Assembly (NCBI GenBank): GCA_038496675.1 | Contig: CM076650.1 | Coordinates: forward strand, 19,238,172-19,302,171 | From: Rachycentron canadum | Taxonomy: Eukaryota; Chordata; Actinopteri; Carangiformes; Rachycentridae | DNA length: 64,000 nt | Direction: 5' to 3' | Shown here: positions 50,416 through 63,524 of the stretch, piece after piece | How the letters are laid out: every line of letters starts with the position of its first letter | Position numbering within the stretch: position 1 is the first letter of the stretch | Notes under the pieces: model-generated | Seen by the model: the letters and a program-made list of their open reading frames with translations, nothing else | Databases searched by the model: none | What the model was told of the DNA's origin: nothing | Position numbers and translations under genes: made by a program

Positions 50416-50818
50416 GACTCAACAGTATGAGAACTGGCTTGTTTTGCTTCAAATTTTAGAAGGTGGTGATCTGACATAAAAGTTGTGATACTGGAGAAAG
50501 TCAGATCAGAAATCACTATTCCTCAAGATAGAATCAGGCCAAGCATGTTTCCGCTGCAGTGAATTGGTTTGTGCACACACCGGGTGACACTAAAAATATC
50601 AAAAGAAAAGGCTTTATTTAGAGGATTAGGCCTCTTTCAGTCAAATACTGAAGTCATCGAAAATTAGAATCTCATCAGAATGATTAACATGGTCTAAAAT
50701 GAATTCTCCAAATTCTTCTTAAAGTTGTAAATAAGGAGCAGGTGGTTTGTGCTCAGAGCCTGTTGCCCTGGACAATTTAAAACTGATGAGTAATATCCAG
50801 TTTTAGGTTTAAATTGCC

Positions 50819-51016
50819 AGGTGGCACAGTGGTGGAGTGGTTAGCACTGTCACCTCACAGCAAGAAGGTTCTGGGTTCAAAGAAGGAACTTAAACTCTGT
50901 GTGTTTGTCTCTATGTGTTTGCCCTGCAATCGACTGGCAACCTGTACAGGGTAGGCAGGCCAGTGTCAGCTGGGATTGGCTCTAGCCACCTGCAGTTTAG
51001 CTAATGGATAGATGAA
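50819..51016 (+). mobile_element. tRNA-like SINE copy 3
   Basis: Begins GGTGGCACAGTGGTGGAGTG, continues with GTTAGCACTGTCACCTCACA and GGTTCTGGGTTCAAA (A- and B-box like), and ends with a CTAATGGATAGATG tail. It lacks the central CTTCCTCCCACAGTCC part found in copies 1 and 2. Confidence 0.75.
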
Positions 51017-54000
51017 AGCTTGAGTTGAAAATAGTACATTGTACATACTGTAGATTTGGGCAATGCCCCCACCCTGTCAAGGAGCCTAAGTAACATGGGC
51101 ATTGATATATTCAGGTGTGGAGGCTTCATTCACTGGTAAGAAACATTTGGTTTAAACAGCCAACATGGAACAAGGCAACATCAAGTGCTGGCACCATGTT
51201 CTTGAGACTGTTGTAACAGAAAAACCTGCAAAACCTGAGAGTGGTGCTTCACACATTGTGTGGCCAAGCTGAAGTCAGAAATATTCACGCCTTAAGGCAG
51301 ATGATTTGTGACAGTAAATGTGAGGCCCCACCTGCACATATCTACTCCAAACCACATAGACATCCCTGTCATTTTGAACCACAGCCACCCCTGACAGAGT
51401 TTTACCCAGTTTCTCTCTTTCAGGGAGCAGAAGTCATGGTGCTAACAATTTATTCCAGTCAACGCAAGTAGCTGTGTGGTTTTAAATTGAAAAAATAAAT
51501 TTCATATTCATGCACTCAGTAGGTAGAAATGCAAAAGCACCACAGCCAAATTCTGTGGGGTGATGCTTTGATTTAAAAAATATGAAACGTGGAAATGGAG
51601 AGACCCTCCTCCAGCTCAGCCAAACATTTTCCATAGGTTTTGGATCACGTCAGGTGCTCTGTTGTTTCTACATTCATTTGTTGTTTGAGTTTGTTGTGTC
51701 GCTTTAAATGTTGCTGCTTCAAAGAATTGTGGGACAGCATTTTCTCCTTTCTTTTCGTAAAGGAAATGCATCCTATGCTAAAGGAGATAAGGAAAAGAGC
51801 ACTGAAGCACCTTTCCTCGGGATTTAGAGAGTTCAACCAGCTTTTATCATGGCCACTAAGATACTTTCAGGTCATTTCTCTCACTTAGGAAGTACCCCCC
51901 CCCAAAAAAAGGACTTTTTCAGACTGTTCCAATTTTTTTCCTTCCTGATAACAATATGCAAACTTGTCAACCAAGTGCAAATTCCGTGAGGTAGCATTTT
52001 TTTAAAAACAGCAAAATACCACTAACCCTGTGAGAGGCGCCATAATTGTTATTGTTATATGGTATGGCTCAATCCCCTTTTTAAAACATGAGCAGAAGCA
52101 TGAATTCCATAGAAAATCCACTAATCCATGATTTAGTACACTTAGACTTATTTATATTTTTAAATAGCAGCCTACAATGTCAGTATGAAAGAGTAGGCAA
52201 CAGTAATGTAAAATTTAAGCAACTAGCTAAACCAAGTAAAAAACTTGGTAAAGTAAAAAGGGTTGGTGTCTTTGTGGAATTTATCATGTTGAAATGCTAA
52301 AAGTTCTGTAAATATTGTATATTATGTTATGATAAAATATTGTACATTAAATGATGAGAATTGTGAATAAATCTTTGGTTTGCAGGAAAAATTTTGGTGA
52401 TAAATTGGAAACACTGGCTCATTCACCAGATACTAAGAAAGATCACTTGTTCTTTGTGTCGGACCACACCATTAACACCAGTTTCCTCTCATGGTGCTTT
52501 AGCAGATTGGTGTATATGTACAGGCAGTGCTTCACATGCACACTGTTACAGATCGTCTGTCTTAAGACGTGACTAGAGGCAATATCAGTCACATTGTCAC
52601 AGGGCATGATATCTCATACTTTATGTTTGGTATGGACTGAATCAACCAAAAGGAAACAGATGATTTCAATTCATTTTATTATGAGTGTTGTCAAAGAGGA
52701 TGGAGAGTTTTGGAGAAAAGAGTGAATGCCTCAAATATGAGTCAAGTGCTTCATTTCCCATCTATCCCCCTAAAAGGCTTTGGTGAAGTTCTGTTTAACA
52801 TTACACATCATATATATACAATACACAATAATTACAGCAGAGAGGTACATGTAGAATAAGTAAAAATTGATTAGTAGAAAAATAAACACTGTACTTATAT
52901 GCTCATAAAGAGAGCAATCAATACCATAAACACATGGCCAGTGGCTGTGGTTAATCTCTGGTTTTGACAAACATGTCTCAGGGTAGGAATGTAATTATGG
53001 AAGAATAGGTACAGGCTTACACATATGTTTTATTCAAGCGCATTTGTGAGAAAATATCAAAACAACCACAAGAAAAAATGAACTCCTTTGACAATTTTCA
53101 CAGCTGAGATGCAACACAATAACAAAATTGCTTCAGCTTTGGAAAAAAAAATCTATAAGAGATGTTATCAGAAGGGAACAGAGCTGTGCTACAGGTTTGT
53201 GTATGTGTTTGCGTGTTCGAGGGAAGTTAAATCTGAGGGTCAACTATTGAGAGTCTGTTCTGAGAACATTTCAGTATGTGGTTATTGGTCTGGATGAAAA
53301 TACTGACTTTGATGTTGGGTGTGACCTGAGGGGACCGTTATAGGTGCTTTCTGGAGTTTATGTGTAAACAAACAAAAATATATGTTTACATTCAGGGGCT
53401 AGTGTACAAACCTGCACACACAAGGACTCGATATACAGCAGCCAACTCCTTAAAAGCATTGCTCCATAACATTGCTTGTGGTTAAAAGCCTCATGGTAGC
53501 TTTAATTATGTGTGTTTCATCACCCGCGCTCCAGTTTAATGTGTTCTGACCTTTAATCATACTCCACCTGACCTGACAGAGACGAGGGTTATGGCCAGTA
53601 GATGAGGGCAAGTCCTCAGTCTATTTTCTTACATAGTGATGAAGTGGCTATCTATAAATTGGTGAAATTCCAGAGGGGGCCCCTCAGCAAGGGGCTGCTG
53701 GGATCTTCCCAGACAGACCACATGATCACTGGTCATCACTGGTTTAAAGAAATAAAAAGAAGAAGAGAAAAAACAAAGAGTTTGCACTGGCAAATGTTGC
53801 AAATTCCAGTGCATTTTTGTGTCCTGGTCCCAGAGTTGGTTTCTAGAAAATTTGGTTTAGAAGCACTAGCTATGTTGAGGGCTGGATCTAGTTCACTATG
53901 TCAAACTTGCAAAGTGTATGGACATGAATCATGAAGATATTCTTACTCTGTCTTGGGCTTTTAAGTGAAAGTAATCCAAGAGTAAGAACTTGAATCTTAT

Positions 54001-54049
54001 TTTGAGCATTGAGCATTTGAACATCCTAACATGCTGTAATTATAATAGT

Positions 54050-54330
54050 ATGTTTGTCACAGCTGAAGCCAGGAAGACAGGGGGAAAACCAAAACACAGA
54101 GAAAGTAGGATGCAATGAAGAGACTTTAATAAAGAACAAACAGGCCTACAGGTAGATGATTTGCAAGGCAGACAGACAACCAAACAACAAGAGTTTGGCC
54201 AATCAGAAAGGTAGGAAAAACACAAAGGCAGGAAGAAAATTAACCATAGGAAGTAACACAGATGGGCAGATCATTGAACAATGAAATCAAGTTTAAGGTG
54301 AAATCTCTGCGACACTATAAAACTTCAAAT
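54050..54330. repeat. Suspected dispersed repeat, copy A
   Basis: Words such as CAGCTGAAGCCAGGAAGACA, GACTTTAATAAAGAACAAAC and GGCAGACAGACAACC resemble a repeat frequent in fish introns. The stretch at 57110-57600 has the same style (GAACTGGGTGCCCAAGAG, CTGAACAGCCAGAACAATCA). Identification is tentative. Confidence 0.3.
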
Positions 54331-55322
54331 GTCACAGCCTGAGTGAGAAGGATACAGAAGGGCAGAGGACAGGTGAGGATGGTACAAGGCTTAACCCTCA
54401 AATATTTGGTGGGAGTTGATGTTGCCTGCATGGGTGGCAGATATCCTGTGATGTGAGACTGTGAAATCCTTTGCGAATGTGTTTAGGCTCAAGAGCCAAA
54501 GAAATAAATTTAGTTACTCCCTAATTTAGTGTTTGGATCCACTTTAGCTGATTGAATCATCCAGTTGTCTGCATTAAAAAACAAGTGGCAAAAATCAAGA
54601 AAGACACACAAACCAACAAATATACACAATCCTGGAATTCAATTATCCCACTTGTCTTACTTTGCCTGCTTGTTTGCTGATAATACAATTATTTGTTTTA
54701 TTATGGTCTTTGCTGTCTTTTCTTTCTTCTCCTCACAAGCTTGAGTTTTTAGTTTGTAAGATGTGAGAGATGCCCGACTGTGACACGCGGTGTCTGGCTA
54801 ATGCAAGGTTGAATTGCTTTGAATGATGGCTCACTAACAGAAAATAAGATTTCCAGCACATTCAGACAGTCTGTGCTGGAAACCTATTTCCAGCAAAGAC
54901 ACAGACTCAGACATGTCTAATCCCCAACTTCCATTAAGCTTTTTTATACTGTAAAATAAAAACTTTACACTCAAAACAGTCCATTATGTCCCACTTGTGA
55001 TATTGTCACAAAATGCAGTTCATGATGATGAGGATTTGCAATGCTCCCATATATATTTCATAGAATATACTGCCTAAATCTCATATATATTTGTATACAC
55101 ATCACTCATGTCTGCATAAGAACCAATTTACCAACTGAAGATGATGCAATGTTGTATGTAATCTTCAGTTCTCAAAAGCATTTTACATAAATATATATTG
55201 CCTCCTAGTATATGTATTTCTTCCTTCTCTGCAGGGAATGTGGTTGCAGAAAGAGGAGGACCCTACCCCCCACTAACTACTACCCCGCCCACCCACTGCC
55301 ACACACACAGACATAAAGACAT

Positions 55323-55336
55323 ACACACACACACAC

Positions 55337-55399
<63 letters not shown>
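55323..55399. repeat. (CA)n microsatellite
   Basis: About 38 CA units with one CG interruption. Confidence 0.96.
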
Positions 55400-55404
<5 letters not shown>

Positions 55405-57109
55405 TAGTTAATATCAGTGTGGGTAAAGAGGGAAGAGTTTATGTCCATCTCCACAGCAATGCCCTGGAGTGAAGCTATCACGCAGCCCGAGGGTTGACCT
55501 TACCAGCCTGTCAAAGGACATTATTGTCCTGTGGGCAGTGTGTATGTGAGCGAGATAAGTGAAAATCATGAAAACATGGCTTTCCAGAGAACAAATGGCA
55601 GAAGAAAATTATCTTATTACTCCTTTGTCCAAAATCTTGTCACAAAAGAGAAATATTAATGAAATCAAGGCAACCATGTCTTATTTTTGATAAGAGTCTA
55701 TTTTGCTAAAGTCAGTTAATTAAAGCAGTTTTTCAATACAGACCTAACAGATTCAGGAAAAATCCTGATGGAAATTATAGCCTATAAATTATTGCTAATC
55801 GAGGAACAAGTTTGTGTTTGTGTTCCAAAATTTCACTGGGCCAGATTTGAGAACAGAAAAGCAGGTCCCATTTTCTTCTGTATTGTATTTTCTATGGGAT
55901 ATGGGAAACTCTAGAAACTCCTTAATGAATAAATATTATGGACTCTCTGCTGGTTGCATGGTAACACACCATTGCAACAAGGCTCCTGGAAGTCATTGTG
56001 TCCAGTAAAGAAGTAGGCACATAATAGATTCGGTGGCTGTTCTCAGTCTTTATGCTAAAGTACGATAAGCTAATCACCTGTTGTCTAACTTTAAATTAAA
56101 CAGACAGATACAAGGATGGTATTAATCCATCCATCTATCATTCGGGGCTGTGAAGGTGGTATTAATCTTTTCTCAGTCTAACTAACTAAGTGGCCTACTT
56201 TCCAGATAACAGATTTTTGGGCCACTTGGGTTCAGTGGACACATACATATTGTGAACACAACATTGTTATATTATCAAGAGAAAATAGTGACATTCACAA
56301 ACAGTTGTTTCTTTACAAACCCAGCAGTTACAGAGCAACGTTATTATTCATTTGTAGCTCCATTTGTCTGCACCTGATAAATGTTCACTCTCCTTCATCT
56401 CTGATTTCTGTCTCCTCCAACCCCCCAAAAAAATGTCTGGGTCCTATGCTACTAAATACTCCACTATGCTCATTTGTTGTCTCGTTTTTGATGCCTTGGA
56501 TATAGTTGTATAAAAAGTAATTACAAAAGAATAATTGTCATAAACTACTATTACTGCAATAATAAGTAAATAAGTACAGTTTCAAGTGGTTTTCAGAAAA
56601 AAGAGTGTAAATGTTTTTGCCACAAGAGGTTCGCTGTTGAAACATCTGCATTTCTGCAACATCACTAAAACCAGACAAGCACTTTTGAGCATGTCACAAA
56701 GCACTCGACTGCAAATTAAATGTATTCCTCATATACAAACCTGGAGTAATGTCAGTGCCTTTACACCTTAACAGGAAGAAGTGACAATGAAATGACTAAC
56801 CCAGAAATTAATGTCCAATCTGTTCTCACCCCTGTACCTGTGGATGAGCTGTCATTCAAAAGTGTGGCTGTGCAACGGATTAGCGACTGAGCACCTAGTT
56901 AAAGCGTGCTGACTGCTATTTAAGGAGAGGTAAAAAAGGAACTACAGCAGGCAGGTTAAGAGGACTATACATGCTTATTTATTCTTATCAGAACAAAGAA
57001 GTGTTTCCTCATTAAAGCACACAATCGTGTAACAAGGAGTGCAGAGACAGGGTAAAGCTATATTTGCTTAGTGTTAATTAATGTCACTGAGAAACGCCTG
57101 GGTCACTAA

Positions 57110-57499
57110 TTTAAAAATAAACTTGTTAAGGTAGTTGTTTTGGACGCAGAAACTGACACAGACAGTAGGTATTGATGGAGAATAGGGTTCGCTGGGACAA
57201 AAGGAGAAGTGGTGAGGTATGAAGGCAGAGGCAGGCAGGCAGCAGGATGGTATAGACTGGGGTAAGTGAGCTGAGGTCAGAGGTTGGCACTGGAATCCCA
57301 AGGCACAGGAGAAGACGAGCTTAGCGAAGGCTCAAGGAGGAAAAAAAACACACGTTTCACTCATCAATGAACTGGGTGCCCAAGAGTTTACTGCTGAACA
57401 GCCAGAACAATCAGGCAATGATTTGTGAGAGAGCTGGGGTTCTCACTGCTGAGTTGATGGGAGCAGGTGTGGAGGTGCCAGAAGAGGTAACCACACCAA

Positions 57500-57541
<42 letters not shown>

Positions 57542-57600
57542 AAGGGGGGGAGACACAGCAGAAAACAGGAAAAGCCAGTTGTGACAATACTGTGACAAAC
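57110..57600. repeat. Suspected dispersed repeat, copy B, with (CA)n
   Basis: A GAGCTGAGGTCAGAGG-like and CTGAACAGCCAGAACAATCA-containing segment is followed by a CA tract at 57502-57537 and AGACACAGCAGAAAACAGG. It has the look of a non-autonomous fish repeat. The ends are not resolved. Confidence 0.35.
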
Positions 57601-58599
57601 TTCTTAAAACTCAAAACTAAGAAAAATCTGCTGATGGTGACCTCCACTACCATTTTACCAAACCCAGCCTTGATTAGACTGGAAAGATTTTACATTGTAT
57701 ATTTATGTTTTCCCTTAGCCACCATCAGGCATGTCAGCATCACTGTGTGTATTCTGGTACACGCATTAGACTCAGGTAGAATTAGTTCAATAATCTTCTG
57801 TCACTAAAATAGCTCTTTTGATGATTCTCTGTGAAAGTATGTGCTCTTCTTATTTGAGTATCCATATTTCCCAAGGTTGGACATGAGTGGCTTGTGCTGA
57901 CTGATTGGACGTAGTATAAGGCATATGAAGAACACTATTGTCTGGAGCACAATTCCCTTTTAGTTTTCATAAGGTTTTGTATTACTGTCAATATTTTTTC
58001 AAACTCTGTTGAGAAATATTGATAAGTGGTTAGTGCAAGTGCACACCTTAGCAAAAGTAATAGGCCTTGTATAGGCTGTGTGTTCAAAGAAACTATATCA
58101 CTATTTTTCCCCCTTGCAGTCAATGAGAAATTTACAAGTCATGTTACCGATATCATAGACACCTTGAGCAACCTTGAAAATAGAGAAGTTCCTGTTTTAA
58201 AAACTCTTTGATTTTAAATTTGTAATTATTGTTGATACTTGTGGTGCCTAACTTGTACATCTCTGGGGTGCATGTGTAGCCTTGAATAATGGGTTAAACA
58301 GACATTAAATCACAGTTTTTTTTGTAATGTCTGTCTCATAAATGTGACAACCTGAGCTGAATAAATGTTGAAGGATCAGATTGTCCAAAAGTGGTATTTA
58401 AAGCTCCAAAATATGTCAAACTATAGCTTTACGGTGCTTTATGTTATGTTTAAACAGGAAGTTAGACTGCAAAAGTATCATTGTTTAAAAGGTTAAGAAA
58501 CACCAGACACCTTCAGTATCTGATCAGCGAGATTAAAAAGGCTTTTACAAAAGTGATATCTAACCATTGCACGCACACAGATTGTGACATTGTCTTTGG

Positions 58600-58600
<1 letters not shown>

Positions 58601-58636
<36 letters not shown>
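58601..58636. repeat. (TAC)n microsatellite
   Basis: About 12 TAC units. Confidence 0.95.
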
Positions 58637-58637
<1 letters not shown>

Positions 58638-60074
58638 GCTACTTATACTTCTCACAAATGACTACTATAATACTGACAAATGACTTCCACTAATAAATTG
58701 TTGCTTATGTTCTACAGGGCTCTCTTTGTGCATGGGCTATTAGTGTAATGTGTCAAAATCATGGTAAGAGAAAATTATTATTCTTATGTTATGTATTATG
58801 CATTATGCATTGTGTTTATGTGTCATGTAAATAACAGCTTGCAAGGCCAAAAATACCATCTAAACCATCCATCAATAATATGTTTCATTTTATTCCAGTT
58901 GGATAAAACAAAAGTTATTTGAATTTAAATTAAGTGTCCTCTTGAGTAATGTTTCAACTTTGTTCAAGGCATCTTATTTCAGCCGCATGCCATTGTTTTG
59001 TCACTATTGTACTGTTATTGCTTTGTCATGGGTTTTTCTAAGATTAGTGCTCATCCGTTTTACTTAAAATCAGAGGAGACAAAGATTATAAAAAGAAGCT
59101 ACTTTTCACCTTTGTGAAAAGAAGCATCTCTGTTTTAAGTATAATTTCACTGTCACATATCTCCTGATTTCTATCACTATCATCATTTTTGCCACATAGC
59201 CAACTCCCTATCCTTCAGCCATTGACAATAACTTGTCTAGCTCCCTTACCCTCTCCAAAACCTTCTGCATTCTCTCCTCTTCCCTCAGCCACCTCTCCCC
59301 TCACCCCCACCCTCCTTCTCTCTTCCTGTAGCCCTACAATAACACAGACAGAGGCCTTAGTAAGTGGTGTTTTCCTGGCTGAGCTGGAGGACCCTCCCCA
59401 TAACCAAACAGGAGCCAAGCTCATTTTATCTTCACCCGACCAAGGCTGGACCAGTCCAGGCCAGACAAATACAAAATACTACATTTCATCAATTAGGACA
59501 GTTTGATTCAGTTGGCCAGCTCCAGATGTCTGTAATTGTCATCTCATCCCAACCCAATATCTCAGTTGTATACATATTGAAGTTCAGTAGTAGAATAGGT
59601 AGGATGATCAAAATCCACATGCTGATAATACTAGGGACACTTTTCCAGTATCAACATATGACATGGTCAATAACATTAAAACAGATACAGGATTTAAGGC
59701 AATGATCCATGTTCCAGTCATATGTAGGGCAAAGAAACCGCTTCAGATATAAAACCATTTTAGCCATTTTGGCCATTTCAGCAGCTTGGGCAATGGAAAT
59801 TATATTTATGTCTCAAAAAAAAAGTCATGAAATTTTGTACAAGGATTTGCGGCATCTGGAAAATGAATCTCAATTAATTTGGGATTCACTTAAACTTTTG
59901 AGTACAATGATTCTAGTTAGACTTTATTTTATAGATTAGCTTGAAAATGATTGCTTTGTATTTGTAAATTCCAGTTAGTGCACTGAAGGACTGTTTCTTA
60001 AAGGTTTGTCTACATGCTACATTTGTTTCTTGGAAATTTATTCATAAATCATTAGACTGAAGTAGTGTTTGGTT

Positions 60075-60260
60075 AATGCCCCACAGCCTCAGTTGTACAT
60101 TGTGTTGAGTGCTAATTAGCAAATATTAGCATCCTAACATACTAAACTAAGACAGGGACCATGCGTTGTTAACGTTATACCTTCACCATACCTTGAAAGT
60201 TGTCAGCATGTTATTGTTAGCATGCTGATGCTAGCATATAGCTAAAACCACAGCTGTGCC
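60075..60260 (-). repeat. Dispersed fish repeat with GCTAATTAGC and AGCATGCT words
   Basis: Contains CAGCCTCAGTTGTACATTGT, GAGTGCTAATTAGCAAATAT, TTAGCATCCTAACATACTAA and TTAGCATGCTGATGCTAGCA. These word sets are typical of a very common acanthomorph short repeat, here in reverse orientation. Confidence 0.5.
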
Positions 60261-63249
60261 TATGAACAGAGACAAAAAGCCACTGAAAACTGTTTGGTAC
60301 AAAACAAACAGAGACAAAACATTATTCACTTGAAGAGCAGATAATATGTGATATCCAAAACACAAGATTATACCAATAAATTTAACCAAGTACCGAACTA
60401 ACAAACATTTCCTCTTCAAGGAGAGACGGTTTACCAAGCTGAGGTTTTCTAATTGCTGGACTCAGATGATAGTCCTTGTGTGTCTTTGCATTATGTGAGT
60501 CTGTAGCCCTTTGAGACTCTAATTGTAATTTCCCTCCCTGCTTGTCTCTGTTCACTGTAAAAACACAAGGCTATTTGAAAAGTTCACTGTGTAAACTGTC
60601 TCTGTAGCTTTCTGCAAGACTACACTTCAGCTACAGATGGGGTTCAAGAGCTCAAGATTAAATATAAGCTGTGTGATAAATGAGTCGCATCAGAGTCAAA
60701 CATCTGCCACCAAACGGAAAAGACAAGCTCTGAAATTAAATGTTCACTTCATGGGACACACTGTAATCATTATGGCATTCAAGTAAAACTCATTACCAAT
60801 GTTATATTCTTTTTTTTATTATTCTCTTGCAATATTAAACATTTTCATTTTCATCTTTGTTCAAAGCCACTAAACTTTATTGTAATTAATCAGTTGTAAT
60901 CAGAGATTGTAGTAATTGTAATTAATTGTAGTAGAGACTTCAAAGTCCAATATACCATGGTGAGGTTTTAGTAAATGTGAATAAAATATACAAAAATCAC
61001 ACACAGAGTCTTGGGTTTGAATTGTAACTATGCAGAATACTGTATATAGGCAACAACAGTGTGAAATAAGACTATTTTAATGATCTTAAAGGAGAAAATT
61101 TTAACATCAATGCGTACTTTTTCATTCTATGTTTGAGTAAAAATTTTTTAAAAAGTAACCATTTGGGTTATTTGGCCTGATCTCTTCCACCTGCCCACAT
61201 TTTGCTCCTCACATATGAACTTGTCGATGAAATGCTGCCAATGAGGATAAGAGAGTATGGGAGTATCTTCTTTTCTCTGTACAGAGCCCCAGATGCCTGC
61301 AGAGAGGATGGGTGGGCCCCAGCCAAATCAAATACCCAGGAAACACCTCTAACACGTGCCCTGCACTGCCTCAGGAAATACCGCAGAGGGAGATGTGGCG
61401 GATGAAGGGGTCTTCACCTTTTTCTTATTTCCCAAAATACAAAAAAATATATCAAATCACGGGAGAGCAATGCCATTTCAATACTTGAGTAACATGACAA
61501 GTTTCTGAGGGTGAAGGATTCAGCATCATATCACTGCCTCAAGAAGGAGGACTCCTGAGCGACATCTGCATTGTGACTAATATATTCTCTGTACTTTGTA
61601 CTCAGATTTTTTTTTACCTACCTACATTAATAATATTAATAATTTCAGAGTGTGTATTCTTAGTGGCAGCGTACAGCTATCATCAGCAGCCGACACGCAG
61701 CCTTTCCTCTACAGAGATACTGTTTTTCATGATGGTTTGGCAAAATTGTACATCTGTTGTCATGTGAACAGAGCATGAGTGAGCTACACTGAAACAGAAT
61801 TGATTTAAATTGATGTGAACTGCAGTTTAAAGGGATTCTGTGTTCACTAGCTCAAACTCATGCTGAGCCTTTTAAGTAACACTGGCTGCACAGAGATAGA
61901 CTTTCTGAGAACCATCAAAAGAGACGTGCAAACTTGGAAACCTCCATCACCTCTCCAAGACACCTCTGAAGACAGATGAGAAAAGAGCTAAACTAAATAA
62001 TTGAAATATATATGTATACTGTATGTTTATGACATTTGCATAAAGCTATTATGTGTTGAATAGATAATATTGCCAGGTATGATACTTGGTTATTGTAGAA
62101 AAGAGGGAAAAACACACACTGATGTTTCAATGTACAGGCTCAGTTAAAGTACCACCAAGGTAGGGACACTGTATTTCAGGCAGGACACCAGGAAATGTTT
62201 GGAAACCTTGAATGTTGCACAGGGTCCAGAGCTGGACAAGGCGCCCTGCACCTCTACTGGCCCACACACCAACCTGAGAAGGACCTTATTGTTTAACAAA
62301 TGAAATAAATCAGCTGTGTCTCGTCTTAGAACAAAACATGTGATTAAAAGCATGTGAAAGAAGATCTACATATCATTTGATTCCATCCCTTAGCATCATT
62401 GGACAAAAACACTGATATTTGCATGATTTAATGAATGAATAAATCAAAACTTTTTAAGTTCAGTTAAATTTATGTTGATTTCGCAGGATTACCAATAGGG
62501 GAACTATCCTGCCTGGGGCACCAGACCTTCAGGGCCCCCGAGATATCAATTGAATGGCAGTTGGTTGATTAAAAAAAATTGTTTGGGACCATTACGACTA
62601 AAACAGATCATCACTAGATCATCAATCTTTTTTTTTCATCACTTGTCTTATCAGACAAAATTACAGGGAAGCCTTCATGTTCCTGACTAAATGTGTGTTT
62701 AATCAAATGACAATAAGAGCCCATGGTTAATTCATGTTTTGTGAGCATCATGACCACAAATATTATTACGTAGACTTGGTTAAATATGGATATTTTTAAT
62801 TTACTTTTTGATATTTTTTCTATTAGAAACTTATATTTAAAACAATATTTTATTTTTCATCATTAACTGGCGTCCAGTCTATTTGATTTTTAGTGCAAGA
62901 AGATCAAGTTTTATAACCTAATAAAGCAACAAAGCTGTGTGCCAGCTCTCAGCGGTGGTTCAGGGAACTGCATGAAGTGGAAGGAGGAGGAGAGAGGAAG
63001 TTCTCCAAAACTTTTTTTCCCCCTGAAAAGCTTTCTGGAAAAGCTCCGTTAGATTTCCAGACAAGGGGACCCGAGCAGAAGCCTGGGAAAACGAAAGGGA
63101 CATAACGGTGTCAAAAGTCCGTCCCTTCTTCTGTTTTAGCCTCCTCACATGAAAGCCGTGAGAAAGGGACGCGTGTTGTTGTGTGTATTTTGTGCTTTCT
63201 CAGACTGAGAGGACTTACACCATCAGAGGCGATGAGATGTGAGTGAGCT

Positions 63250-63524
63250 ATGCCTTGTGGAAATGGACAGACTTTATCCAAGCGAAAACATGGCGTCTGC
63301 GCACCGAGGTATAGCTTCTTTTCCAGTCTGCTTGTGGCGCTCTGCTGCCTGGAGGCATGGGGCTCCGGGCCGCAGGGGGACGGCGGCAGGAGCTGCAGCT
63401 CCTGTCCCGTTAACTGCAGCTGCGCGCCGGCGGGGCCACAGTCGTCCTGCGTCGTCAACTGCTCCAACATCGGGCTGGAGAGGGCCCCAGCGGCGGCGGA
63501 CATCCCGCTGGCCACCAGCGTGCT
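63250..63524 (+). CDS. pkd1: Polycystin-1, first coding exon (partial)
   Basis: The frame starts at ATG 63250 and runs 91 codons plus two bases to GTGCT|GTAAGT, a consensus donor. A hydrophobic stretch at residues 21-37 (YSFFSSLLVALCCLEAW) is the signal peptide, after a rather long basic n-region of 20 residues. Residues 49-72 form the cysteine-rich cap (CSSCPVNCSC, then SSCVVNCSN) of a leucine-rich repeat, followed by IGLERAPAAADIPLATSVL. The spacing and sequence match the start of polycystin-1 (compare the human CEPPCLC, VNCSGRGL and RIPADATALD elements). Polycystin-1 is a giant membrane receptor that pairs with the channel polycystin-2 in cilia. The remaining exons lie beyond 64000. Which of the teleost pkd1 copies this is cannot be told from one exon. 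Confidence 0.85.

Larger units (their letters stand above)
51017..63249. other. Long gene-free stretch upstream of pkd1
   Basis: No exon chain is supported on either strand. Microsatellites and suspected dispersed repeats are listed separately. The last 300 bases before 63250 are GC-richer and probably contain the pkd1 promoter and 5'UTR, but no core motif was clear. Confidence 0.4.

Noticed and set aside
61202..61405. 67-codon plus-strand frame upstream of pkd1
   Set aside because: No recognisable motif, poor start context and no supporting exon nearby.
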